From positions 1 to 15,837 of the forward strand of contig CAYMHT010000059.1 in assembly GCA_964390305.1 (NCBI GenBank): a stretch of DNA of 15,837 bases, written 5' to 3'. Below, in pieces: positions 6,460-13,612 of the stretch; positions within the stretch are counted from its first letter, which is position 1; each line of letters starts with the position of its first letter. Below the pieces are notes generated by a model. The model was not told the origin of the DNA, did not search any database, and was given only the letters and a program-made list of their open reading frames with translations. This stretch comes from SKLM01 sp964390305. GTDB taxonomy: Bacteria; Chloroflexota; Anaerolineae; B4-G1. Position numbers and translations under genes: made by a program.

Positions 6460-7179
6460 CTAGCACAGAGGCTGGACGACGGCATACTCGCCCACCAGAT
6501 GTACCCTCATTTGACGCGGCACGACTCTTTCCAGAAGACAGGCAAGTCGAAACAGGGGTTCGTTGAACGCCAGATAAGTGGGATCGCCAATGAACCGAAG
6601 TGAGACCCGCTCCATTCCAGCCGTGCGGGCCAGACGTTCAATCTCTGCGGCCGAGTTGGCGCGGTAATAAGCGGGAAAGATGTCCGGCTCAGTGCGCCCG
6701 TAGAGCCAATCCACCAGCCGGCCTTGAGTCCAGCGTAGAATGCGGTTGGTCATCAGCAGCGGGTGCAGCCGATTGGGCGTGAGGAAAACGAAGCGTCCGC
6801 CAGGGGTGAGCACTCGCGCCACCTCCGCGAAGGCCCGGGCGGGGGTCACCAGGTGCTCCAACACCCAGGAGCAGGATACCAGATTGAAGGCGTCATCAGC
6901 GTAAGGCAACGCCTCTGCCATTCCGCACGAGAGGGGAAGCGCGGAGGTGCGGTGCTGGCGCAGTGACTGCGAGTCGGGATCGAGACCGATCACGAGGTCA
7001 GCTCGAGAATGGAGCCGCTCCATCACACCGCCGCGACCACACCCCAGGTCAAGCGCTCGGGTCCCAGGGTCCAGGTTTCTGGCCACCAGATCCTGGTAGA
7101 CGTGGCTACTCGGGCGCCAGCCGGGCCGGATCTCGCTATAGCGTCGACGATACCATTCCTGTCGGTCGTGTGAGAGCAT
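6460..7179 (-). CDS. Class I SAM-dependent methyltransferase
   Basis: The 239-residue protein has the Rossmann-type methyltransferase core: motif I RALDLGCGRGG (residues 41-51) binding S-adenosylmethionine, an acidic residue in GLDPD (65-69) for the ribose, MAEALPYADDAF (motif around the adenine pocket), then SCSWVLEHL and EVARVLTPGGRFVFLTPN. This places it in the broad Methyltransf_11 group. The substrate cannot be told; the C-terminal part (LVGEYAVVQPL) is variable in this group. The start is ATG 7179. An in-frame extension up to 7380 is antisense to tRNA-Asn and is rejected. There is no Shine-Dalgarno sequence. It is divergent from the tRNA and lies upstream of uvrC on the same strand, with a 226-bp gap, so a functional link to repair is not supported. 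Confidence 0.9.
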   Translation of the reverse strand: MLSHDRQEWYRRRYSEIRPGWRPSSHVYQDLVARNLDPGTRALDLGCGRGGVMERLHSRADLVIGLDPDSQSLRQHRTSALPLSCGMAEALPYADDAFNLVSCSWVLEHLVTPARAFAEVARVLTPGGRFVFLTPNRLHPLLMTNRILRWTQGRLVDWLYGRTEPDIFPAYYRANSAAEIERLARTAGMERVSLRFIGDPTYLAFNEPLFRLACLLERVVPRQMRVHLVGEYAVVQPLC

Positions 7180-7218
7180 CAGGGCTGATGCGGCAGGGCA
7201 TTGCCAACCACCGCAGGC

Positions 7219-7246
7219 AATATACCACCTGGCCAGTCTCGGGCAA
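7219..7246 (-). promoter_or_regulatory. Candidate methyltransferase promoter
   Basis: TTGCCC (7246-7241) and TATATT (7224-7219) on the minus strand are 16 bp apart, giving a leader of about 33 nt to ATG 7179. It is back to back with the tRNA-Asn promoter, with only eight bases between the two -35 elements. Confidence 0.4.
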
Positions 7247-7254
7247 GCGAAAAC

Positions 7255-7282
7255 TTGACAGGCGACCGCTTCGACGTATAAT
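7255..7282 (+). promoter_or_regulatory. Consensus sigma-70 promoter of tRNA-Asn
   Basis: Perfect TTGACA (7255-7260) and perfect TATAAT (7277-7282) with a 16-bp spacer. The predicted start, about 7289, is some ten bases before the mature tRNA 5' end. This is the best promoter in the window and fits a highly transcribed stable RNA. Confidence 0.85.
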
Positions 7283-7298
7283 ATGAGGCACAAGACGA

Positions 7299-7370
7299 TC
7301 CTCGGTAGCTCAAGGGTAGAGCGGCCGGCTGTTAACCGGTAGGTTGGAGGTTCAAATCCTCCCCGAGGAG
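7299..7370 (+). tRNA. tRNA-Asn (GTT)
   Basis: A full cloverleaf can be drawn. The acceptor stem is TCCTCGG/CCGAGGA with discriminator G7370; D-arm GCTC/GAGC; anticodon stem GCCGG/CCGGT (one G-U pair) around loop CTGTTAA with anticodon GTT at 7331-7333; five-base variable loop; T-arm GGAGG/CCTCC around TTCAAAT. CCA is not encoded and would be added afterwards. It has its own consensus promoter 16 bases upstream and an intrinsic terminator 15 bases downstream, so it is a single-tRNA unit. Confidence 0.97.
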
Positions 7371-7385
7371 CTGGAGGCATTGTAT

Positions 7386-7417
7386 GGAGGGAAGCGACGC
7401 TTCCCTCCTCTTCTTTT
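7386..7417 (+). terminator. Intrinsic terminator of tRNA-Asn
   Basis: Ten-base perfect arms GGAGGGAAGC (7386-7395) and GCTTCCCTCC (7399-7408) with a 3-nt loop are followed directly by TCTTCTTTT. It is a textbook Rho-independent terminator 15 bases after the tRNA and 25 bases before the next start codon. Confidence 0.85.
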
Positions 7418-7442
7418 CCTCGCCAGTTCCAAGCCCCAGATT

Positions 7443-8624
7443 ATGAACCCTTGGGAATGCGCTAAGACCGCCTCCCTCCCCCTCCGAAAGGAAGCCCTGG
7501 CCTGGCTCCATCGCGTGCGGCCGAGGGACCTCCTCCGACTGGCGGTGGTCCTCTTCATCTTGAGGGCTATACGCCCGCCTCACGTCCTCGTCATTCCCGA
7601 TCCGCCCCAGCAAGTCGACACAACGAACCCCATCGTTGGCGTCCACACGCGCCTGACCGACGAAGTGGAGGTATGGAAGATTCAGCGCACGCTGCGCATG
7701 GTACGTGAGATGGGTGCCCCCTGGGTAGTCGAGTACTTCCCCTGGCCCTATATTGAGCCGAAAGAGGACGAGTTTGCGTGGGGCCATAGCGACACGGTGA
7801 TCAAGTACGCGGAGAACCAAGGGCTCCGGGTAATCGCCCGGCTGGGTTGGGTGCCAAGCTGGGCTCGACCAAGAGCGTCCGACTCCGACGTTGAGGAGGG
7901 AGCAACGCTGACGTACCTGGACGCTGAACACTACGACGACTTCGCCGACTTCGTGGCCAACTTCCTCGGGCGCTATCGGGGGCGCGTCGATCACGTCATC
8001 ATCTGGAATGAACCGAACCTCAGCTTCGAGTGGGGGTATCGGCCTGTGGACCCAGAGGGATACGCGGAGCTGCTGCGCGAGGTCTATCCTCGTGCCCACG
8101 CCGCCAACCCCCGCGTGATTGTCCTGGCCGGGGCCCTGGCCCCGACGTTGGAACCCAAGGACAGTGCCGCCGGTATGAGCGACCTGACCTACCTCAGACG
8201 CCTATATGAGGCCGGCGCGAGCCCTTACTTTGACGCGCTGGCCGCTCATGCCTACGGTCAGGGCTCCCCACCGGAGGAGGCGCCGGCATCGGACACGATC
8301 AACTTTCGGCGCGTCGAATTGCTGCGCGAGATCATGGTCGCCCATGGAGATAAGACCAAGCCGATCTACGTCACCGAGGCAGGATGGAACGACCATCCGC
8401 GCCGGACGGGGGGTGTCAGCCCGGCACAGCGCATTGACTATACGATTCGCGCCTACGAGTGGTCCCGGCAGCACTGGCCGTGGTGCAAGTGCGTAGCCAT
8501 GTGGGCTTTCCGCTACCCTGCGCCGACGTACACGTATCAGGACCACTACACATTCGTCACCACAGATTTCGAGCCCAAGGTCATCTATTTGGAGATGCAA
8601 GCGTACACCGGGAACGTGCACTAA
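7443..8624 (+). CDS. GH39/clan A-like glycoside hydrolase, membrane-anchored
   Basis: The 393-residue protein resembles clan GH-A TIM-barrel hydrolases of the GH39/cellulase-like type. Residues 1-29 are basic and residues 30-51 hydrophobic (LLRLAVVLFIL), suggesting a signal anchor with the barrel outside the cell. Barrel strands include NPIVGVHTR (62-70), VREMGAPWVVEYFPW (85-99) and GLRVIARLGW. The proposed acid/base is E190 in VIIWNEPN, and the proposed nucleophile E312 in PIYVTEAGWND, both in their usual strand 4 and strand 7 contexts. The substrate is unknown; surface polysaccharide or glycan trimming is plausible. ATG 7443 is preferred because the longer frame runs back into tRNA-Asn and its terminator, but there is no Shine-Dalgarno sequence and no room for a promoter after the terminator, so it may rely on readthrough. 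No sugar transporter or other carbohydrate gene is adjacent. Confidence 0.85.
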   Translation: MNPWECAKTASLPLRKEALAWLHRVRPRDLLRLAVVLFILRAIRPPHVLVIPDPPQQVDTTNPIVGVHTRLTDEVEVWKIQRTLRMVREMGAPWVVEYFPWPYIEPKEDEFAWGHSDTVIKYAENQGLRVIARLGWVPSWARPRASDSDVEEGATLTYLDAEHYDDFADFVANFLGRYRGRVDHVIIWNEPNLSFEWGYRPVDPEGYAELLREVYPRAHAANPRVIVLAGALAPTLEPKDSAAGMSDLTYLRRLYEAGASPYFDALAAHAYGQGSPPEEAPASDTINFRRVELLREIMVAHGDKTKPIYVTEAGWNDHPRRTGGVSPAQRIDYTIRAYEWSRQHWPWCKCVAMWAFRYPAPTYTYQDHYTFVTTDFEPKVIYLEMQAYTGNVH

Positions 8625-8710
8625 GCAGGATGCGGAAAGAACTGAGCCCGTTCCCGCCTCTGCCACGGCCCAGGCGCTCCTCGCAACAATCATTGCAGGC
8701 TTCGAAGGTG

Positions 8711-8739
8711 TTGACAGAATCATCGTTTGCCGGTAAACT
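8711..8739 (+). promoter_or_regulatory. Candidate promoter of the ABC exporter operon
   Basis: A perfect TTGACA (8711-8716) is followed after 17 bp by TAAACT (8734-8739, 4/6). The predicted start near 8746 gives a leader of about 210 nt before ATG 8959, which includes the structured element at 8801-8939. Confidence 0.5.
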
Positions 8740-8800
8740 ACGCATCGCTTCAGGGGAGACCATCTTTCAGGATATTGCGGCAAGAGCAGTGCGTGAGACA

Positions 8801-8939
8801 GACATCGACCGGCTCTGGGTCTGACCTGCAAGCAAGAGCTCGGTCGAGTCATCACTTGCCTCCGTGCCTGGCTCCTGCGCTGACGCTGGTAAAGTGATCC
8901 GAGCCTGCCTGGGCCACCCGCGTTTACGAAGGGTGGCTC
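8801..8939 (+). ncRNA. Structured leader candidate upstream of the ABC exporter genes
   Basis: Three helices can form in a row. Helix 1 pairs 8801-8816 with 8835-8850: GAC-TCGACCGGCTCT against AGAGC-CGGTCGA-GTC, 15 base pairs with single-base bulges at A8804 and T8840 and an 18-nt loop. Helix 2 pairs ATCACTT (8851-8857) with AAGTGAT (8892-8898), abutting helix 1, with a small inner hairpin (GCG-CTGA-CGC). Helix 3 pairs GGGCCACCC (8911-8919) with GGGTGGCTC (8931-8939), including one G-U. The last helix ends 19 bases before the ABC ATG, close enough to affect ribosome access. I recognise no known riboswitch class; the AGGGTGG near the end lacks the rest of a T-box. Function is inferred from structure and position only. 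Confidence 0.35.
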
Positions 8940-8958
8940 TTAGTGTGCCTAAGATACG

Positions 8959-10749
8959 ATGAGTATCAGCGAATTCGAAGTCTCTCGGGAATGGGAATCT
9001 GACCGACGCGGGCCGGTCCGGTGGATTCTATCGCACGTCAAGCGCCATAAGGTCTTCATCGCCGGCATGCTGTTTGGTGCTGCGGGGAACGCAGCGTTGG
9101 CAGCGGCGATGCAGCTCCTCATCGGCCGCGCCGTCGAGGCCGTGACAGCAGTGCCGGCGGACCTGCGGGGCCTGACGATAGCAGCAGCTCTGGTTGCCGG
9201 GTCACAGCTTTTTCGAGGCATTGTCCTGCAGCTCATGCGGAACTGGTCGAGCGAGGTGCTGGGCCAGCGTCTGGAACGGGACATCCGCGACGAGTTGTAC
9301 GCCAGCCTCATCGGCAAGAGCATGTCCTTTCACGATATGCACCCAACGGGCGACCTGATGGCGCGGGCCACGAACGATGTGCGTCAGGTGAACTTGATGT
9401 TCAACCCTGGCGTCAACCTCGTCATTGGCTCGGCCAACTTCTTGTTAATGCCCCTGATCATTGCCCCCTCCATCCATCCGCAGCTCATAGCGACTCCCCT
9501 CCTGTATCTTCTGGCTTACGTGTTATCGGTGCGCAGTTACCTGCACCAACTGCGACCGGCGACCGAGCGTGTTCGTCAGAGATTCGGCGAGATGAACACG
9601 ACGCTGGCCGAGGCGATTGATGGCATCGAGACGGTCAAGGGAGCAGCTCAGGAGGAGTTCGAGAGTGAGCGCTTCACGGAGGAAGCGACGAATTGGCGTG
9701 ACGCGTATGTTGAGCAGGGAGACATTGAGGCGCTCTTCATTCCACTGCTGCTGCTAGGCCTCCTGCAAGGCCTGGGGTTCTTCCACAGCCTCTTGCTCTT
9801 CCGGTCCGGGGGGATCGAATTGGATAGCGTCGTCTCGTTCAATGGTCTGTTGCTCATGTTCGGCTTCCCAACCTTCGCCGCTCAGTTCGCCTACTCGCGG
9901 GTGTCATCAGGGGTTGCCAGCGCACGTCGCATCCTCCAGTTGATCGACTATCAGACAGAGCTTGACGAGAATGTAGCAGGATACGAGGCCCCGATGGAGG
10001 GAAGCGTGACGTTCGAAGATGTTGAGTTCTGTTACAACCCTCCGGGGGAGGAATGCTATCTCGAAGACAGGAACATCGTCCTCGACGATGTCAGCTTCCG
10101 TGTCGAACCTGGACAGACGGTGGCGATCGTCGGCCAGACAGGGTCGGGCAAGAGCACCATGGCCAAGCTGATCAGCCGCACGTACGACGTTGATGAGGGG
10201 CGCATCCTCATCGACGGAGTCGACGTGCGCGACTGGAACCTGGAGGCGCTTCGCCGTCAAATCTCGACCATTGAGCAGGACATATTCCTTTTCTCGCGTT
10301 CCATTGAGGATAATATCGCCTTCGGCTGTCCAGACGCTGACCACGAGGAGATTGTCGAGGCAGCCAAGGCTGCTCAAGCACACGAATTCATCGCTGAGCT
10401 CGAAGAAGGCTACCAGACGGTCATCGGCGAACGTGGAGCCACGCTGTCGGGCGGCCAGGCGCAGCGATTGGCAATCGCCCGCGCATTTCTTACCGAGCCC
10501 GCCATCCTTATCCTGGACGACGCCACCAGCGCCATCGACAGCGAGACGGAGGATCGCATCCAGCGAGCCATTGAAGAGGCTGCAAAGGGACGAACGACTT
10601 TCCTCATCACACATCGGTTATCGCAGATCCGCTGGGCTGACCTCATCATTGCGATGCGTAGGGGAACCGTGGCGGCGGTAGGAACGCATGAGCAGCTCAT
10701 GCAGGAATCGCAGGCTTACCGGAATATCTTCGCACGGTATGAGCATTAG
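8959..10749 (+). CDS. ABC exporter half-transporter, degenerate-site subunit (LDD Walker B)
   Basis: The 596-residue protein has a type I exporter membrane domain (about residues 25-310, six hydrophobic spans) fused to an ATPase domain (about 345-595). Motifs: Walker A VGQTGSGKST (K398), Q-loop STIEQDIFLF, signature LSGGQ (496-500), Walker B ILILDDATSAID and H-loop H552. The residue after the Walker B Asp (D520) is D521 instead of the catalytic Glu, as in the degenerate-site subunit of heterodimeric exporters such as TM287/288, BmrCD and LmrCD. It should pair with the next gene's product in the cytoplasmic membrane to export drugs, lipids or peptides; the substrate cannot be told. The start is ATG 8959 with a weak ribosome-binding site, 101 bp before the partner gene. 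Leader structure and promoter candidate lie upstream. Confidence 0.95.
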   Translation: MSISEFEVSREWESDRRGPVRWILSHVKRHKVFIAGMLFGAAGNAALAAAMQLLIGRAVEAVTAVPADLRGLTIAAALVAGSQLFRGIVLQLMRNWSSEVLGQRLERDIRDELYASLIGKSMSFHDMHPTGDLMARATNDVRQVNLMFNPGVNLVIGSANFLLMPLIIAPSIHPQLIATPLLYLLAYVLSVRSYLHQLRPATERVRQRFGEMNTTLAEAIDGIETVKGAAQEEFESERFTEEATNWRDAYVEQGDIEALFIPLLLLGLLQGLGFFHSLLLFRSGGIELDSVVSFNGLLLMFGFPTFAAQFAYSRVSSGVASARRILQLIDYQTELDENVAGYEAPMEGSVTFEDVEFCYNPPGEECYLEDRNIVLDDVSFRVEPGQTVAIVGQTGSGKSTMAKLISRTYDVDEGRILIDGVDVRDWNLEALRRQISTIEQDIFLFSRSIEDNIAFGCPDADHEEIVEAAKAAQAHEFIAELEEGYQTVIGERGATLSGGQAQRLAIARAFLTEPAILILDDATSAIDSETEDRIQRAIEEAAKGRTTFLITHRLSQIRWADLIIAMRRGTVAAVGTHEQLMQESQAYRNIFARYEH

Positions 10750-10850
10750 GAAGCAGGCAAGCGGGAGGAGTACGGCACCCGTTAGGATTATTTGGGGAGC
10801 AGGGATCCGACAGTGAGCCCATTCCCGCCGTCGACGATCCAGCAGCAACT

Positions 10851-12677
10851 ATGTCCTTATTCCATGGCCTAGATCGGGAAGCCTACGATCGCGAGTACAG
10901 CGATCGAGAGCTGCTACAACGCATTGTGCGCTATTTCGCCCCGCACACAAAGCGGGCGCTCGTAATCGGTGTGGTGATCATCGCCATAGCGTTCGTAGGC
11001 GCAGAGCAGCTCTTCATCATATCGCGTGGGCTGGATGACCTGCTCCAGGATGTAGATTCCATAGCTCTGCGCCCGGTCCTGGTGCTCGGCGCTGCAGTCG
11101 TAGGCACGGGCATCTTTAACTGGGCCGGCAACTGGCTGCGGCGCCGGCTCACTGCCCGGATTATCGGTGATGTGGTTCGGGCCCTGCGCAAAGACGCGTT
11201 CGACGCCGTCGTCCAGCACGACATGTCGTTCTTCGACGAGTTCCGCTCAGGGCGCATCATCAGCCGCATCACGTCCGACACCGAAGAGTTCGCCAATGTG
11301 GTCCAGCTGGTCACCGATCTGTTGAGCCAGCTGACCCTCGTCGCGATCCTGCTCGTGAGGCTATTCCAGATTTCCTGGAGACTGACGCTGGCGGTGTTAC
11401 TGATGTCTCCGCTGGTGATTCTCCTCGCATTGGGATTCCGGCGCGTTGCGCGTCGGGTCACCAGAGAGGGTTTTCGGGTACTCGCCGAGGTGAACGCTGC
11501 GATTCAGGAGGCGGTGACCGGCATCGGTGTGGCCAAGATCTTCCGACAGGAAGGAGCTATCTACGAGGAGTTCAGTGACGTCAACGAGCGATCGTACGCG
11601 GTCAACCTTCGTCGAGGGCTGACCCTGTCGATGGTGTTTCCCGTCCTCAACGCCCTTTCGGGAGTCGGTACTGCCATTCTCGTTTACTGGGGCGGAATGA
11701 ATACCATCGACGAGGAAATCTCGGTTGGTAACTGGTATCTGTTCCTGCGCTCTGTAGACCGCTTCTGGTTTCCCCTGATCAACGTGGCCGCCTTCTGGAG
11801 CCAGCTCCAGGGAGGGCTCTCGGCATCCGAGCGCATCTTCGCCCTGATCGATGCCGAGGCGTCGGTGCGACAGACCAGAGAGCAACCGGTCGAGCCCCTG
11901 GAAGGTGAGATTCGGTTCCGCGACGTAGATTTCCGCTACACAGAGGAAGAGCAAGTTCTGGAGGGTTTCTCGCTTCACATCGCTCCTGGCGAGAGTGTGG
12001 CGCTGGTTGGGCACACGGGTGCGGGTAAGAGCAGCATCGCGAAGTTGATTGCCCGTTTCTACGAATTCGAGACAGGCCAGATTCTCATCGACGGACGGGA
12101 TATCCGGGCGTTTGACTTACACGACTACCGAACGCAGCTGGGCATCGTCTCCCAGTCCCCATTCCTCTTTTCAGGCACGGTGGCCGAGAATATCCGCTAC
12201 GCGGCCCCCGATATGAGCCACGCGGAGATCGAGGCAATGGCAAACCGCATTGGGGGAGGCGACTGGCTGGATACGCTGCCGGAGGGCCTGGAGACCGACG
12301 TGGGTGAACGCGGAGGGAGGCTCTCCATGGGGCAGCGGCAATTGGTGGCGCTGATGCGAGTTCTGGCGCAGGAACCAGCCATCTTCATCCTTGATGAGGC
12401 CACGGCCAGCGTAGACCCCTTCACCGAGATGCAAATCCAGGAGGCGATCGACCTGATTCTCCAACACAGCACGTCAATCTTGATCGCCCACCGGCTCTCG
12501 ACGGTACGGACGGTGGATCGCATCATCGTCCTGGAGGACGGGCGTATCATTGAGGAGGGGGACCACGACACATTGATGGCTCAAGGCGGGCATTACGCGA
12601 AGCTCTACGACACCTACTTCCGCCACCAGTCACTGGAATACGTCGAAGAAGTAGGAGAACGGCGGCGGAAGACGTAA
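10851..12677 (+). CDS. ABC exporter half-transporter, catalytic-site subunit (LDE Walker B, LSMGQ)
   Basis: The 608-residue protein has the same build: membrane domain about residues 35-320 and ATPase domain about 345-600. Motifs: Walker A VGHTGAGKSS (K393), Q-loop GIVSQSPFLF, Walker B IFILDEATASVD with catalytic E516, and H-loop H547. Its signature is LSMGQ (491-495) rather than LSGGQ. In a head-to-tail dimer with the preceding protein, the competent site uses this subunit's Walker motifs and the partner's LSGGQ, while the degenerate site uses the partner's LDD and this LSMGQ. The pattern is therefore exactly complementary and strongly supports a heterodimer. The start is ATG 10851, with no obvious Shine-Dalgarno sequence. 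The 101-bp gap to the first gene shows no terminator, so co-transcription is likely. Confidence 0.95.
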   Translation: MSLFHGLDREAYDREYSDRELLQRIVRYFAPHTKRALVIGVVIIAIAFVGAEQLFIISRGLDDLLQDVDSIALRPVLVLGAAVVGTGIFNWAGNWLRRRLTARIIGDVVRALRKDAFDAVVQHDMSFFDEFRSGRIISRITSDTEEFANVVQLVTDLLSQLTLVAILLVRLFQISWRLTLAVLLMSPLVILLALGFRRVARRVTREGFRVLAEVNAAIQEAVTGIGVAKIFRQEGAIYEEFSDVNERSYAVNLRRGLTLSMVFPVLNALSGVGTAILVYWGGMNTIDEEISVGNWYLFLRSVDRFWFPLINVAAFWSQLQGGLSASERIFALIDAEASVRQTREQPVEPLEGEIRFRDVDFRYTEEEQVLEGFSLHIAPGESVALVGHTGAGKSSIAKLIARFYEFETGQILIDGRDIRAFDLHDYRTQLGIVSQSPFLFSGTVAENIRYAAPDMSHAEIEAMANRIGGGDWLDTLPEGLETDVGERGGRLSMGQRQLVALMRVLAQEPAIFILDEATASVDPFTEMQIQEAIDLILQHSTSILIAHRLSTVRTVDRIIVLEDGRIIEEGDHDTLMAQGGHYAKLYDTYFRHQSLEYVEEVGERRRKT

Positions 12678-12796
12678 CGCTCCACCGCAGATGTGGGTCG
12701 GGTCCGGCTTTCAAGGCGGCCAGGAACAGCGTCTGCACAGGCAGAACAGCTGGACGCGGACTCCCCTCCTCAGATAGCGAGACCTCCCGCGCGACC

Positions 12797-13432
12797 TCAG
12801 ACGAACGTGGCGAACTCGTCGATGGCCCGGTCTGAGAGGGGATGATTGCCCATGGCTTTCAACAGATCAAACGAGATCGTCACGTGATCCGCACCGGCTC
12901 GAGTCGCCTCCACCACCTCGGTCAGGTTACGAAAGCTGGCGGCTAGAATCTCGGTCGAAGCACCGGCGGCTTTGATGACGTCTGCGATCTCGCCCACCAG
13001 CGCTATTCCGTCACCCAACTGACGCGTAGCCCGGTTCACGTAGGGCAGAACGTAGTGGGCCCCAAGCTCGCAGGCCATTAGTGCCTGGTGGGCACTGAAG
13101 ACAGCGGTGACGGCACATGTGAGTCCGTCCCCGACCAAGCCCGGCAGCAGAGCCAGGTTCTCGGTAGTGCAAGGGATCTTCAAGTCCACGCGGCCTGGTC
13201 GCAGTCCGGCCATGCGGTAAGCTTCCTTCTTGCGCTCCTCGACGGTGGCGGCTGTGAGCTGGTAGAATACGACGCCATCGTCCAGCACATCGCAGAGTTC
13301 TGGTATGAGGCGTCCGGCAGGCTGGTCAACACGAGCCAAAAGCTTAGGGTTGGTCGTGACACCGGCGATGAACCCTAATTCTACCGCCCGACGAGCGTCG
13401 TCGCGAGATGCGGAGTCAAGATAGATTGCCAT
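12797..13432 (-). CDS. fsa: Fructose-6-phosphate aldolase / small transaldolase family protein
   Basis: The 211-residue protein is a single Class I aldolase barrel of the transaldolase family. Active-site residues fall at the E. coli FSA positions: D6 (IYLDSAS), N28 (GVTTNP), Q58 (equivalent to FSA Q59), Schiff-base K85 (VDLKIPCTTENL), Y131 (LPYVNR) and the ILAASFRN strand. Tyr at 131 is the residue that separates fructose-6-phosphate aldolase from true transaldolase, which has Phe (TalB F178). It should therefore interconvert fructose 6-phosphate with dihydroxyacetone and glyceraldehyde 3-phosphate, or act on related sugars. The C-terminus is shorter than in E. coli FSA. Start ATG 13432 is backed by AAGGAG nine bases upstream; the longer frame to 13546 crosses its promoter. 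It converges with the ABC operon and diverges from yebC. No sugar-phosphate gene is next to it. Confidence 0.87.
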   Translation of the reverse strand: MAIYLDSASRDDARRAVELGFIAGVTTNPKLLARVDQPAGRLIPELCDVLDDGVVFYQLTAATVEERKKEAYRMAGLRPGRVDLKIPCTTENLALLPGLVGDGLTCAVTAVFSAHQALMACELGAHYVLPYVNRATRQLGDGIALVGEIADVIKAAGASTEILAASFRNLTEVVEATRAGADHVTISFDLLKAMGNHPLSDRAIDEFATFV

Positions 13433-13469
13433 TTCGATAATCTCCTTCCCCACGTGACAGGCCGATCGT

Positions 13470-13498
13470 ATTCTACACCCCTCAAAGAAGACTGCAAA
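13470..13498 (-). promoter_or_regulatory. Candidate fsa promoter
   Basis: TTTGCA (13498-13493) and TAGAAT (13475-13470) on the minus strand are 17 bp apart (4/6 and 5/6), giving a leader of about 31 nt to ATG 13432. Confidence 0.45.
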
Positions 13499-13533
13499 GC
13501 CCTCCCCCACGACCGTCGGCCAAGGAGCTTTGA

Positions 13534-13562
13534 TTGCAGATCTCAACGATATCGGCTACAAT
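13534..13562 (+). promoter_or_regulatory. Candidate yebC-ruvC-ruvA promoter
   Basis: TACAAT (13557-13562, 5/6) is preceded after 17 bp by a poor TTGCAG (13534-13539, 3/6). The -10 element is convincing and the -35 is weak. It would give a leader of about 43 nt before yebC and is divergent from the fsa promoter. Confidence 0.4.
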
Positions 13563-13612
13563 ATTGTTGGCGATGATGAGTAAGAAAGAAACTGGAATGG
13601 GGGGTGTGAGGT

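Larger units (their letters stand above)
8625..8958. other. 334-bp intergenic region before the ABC exporter pair
   Basis: No convincing gene: frames crossing it are short or antisense to the hydrolase. It holds a plus-strand promoter candidate (8711-8739) and, between 8801 and 8939, three successive potential RNA helices ahead of the first ABC gene. No clear terminator for the hydrolase gene is visible between 8625 and 8710. Confidence 0.5.

Noticed and set aside
7180..7380. N-terminal extension of the methyltransferase reading GGFEPPTYRLTAGRSTLELP
   Set aside because: This is the antisense translation of tRNA-Asn, a frequent spurious annotation. The methyltransferase domain starts after ATG 7179 and has its own promoter candidate.
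8746..8958. T-box riboswitch before the ABC genes
   Set aside because: An AGGGTGG occurs near the end, but the following ACCGCG and the competing terminator are missing, and the downstream genes are not aminoacyl-tRNA or amino-acid genes.
8643..10829. 16-base near-identical direct repeat (TGAGCCC-TTCCCGCC type) at 8643-8658 and 10814-10829, upstream of both ABC genes
   Set aside because: One mismatch in 16 bases is about what chance gives in a window of this size, and the flanking sequence does not match.
12678..12796. Shared bidirectional terminator between the converging ABC and fsa genes
   Set aside because: Only short, interrupted pairings (for example GCGTC/GACGC) are present, without T-tracts on either strand.
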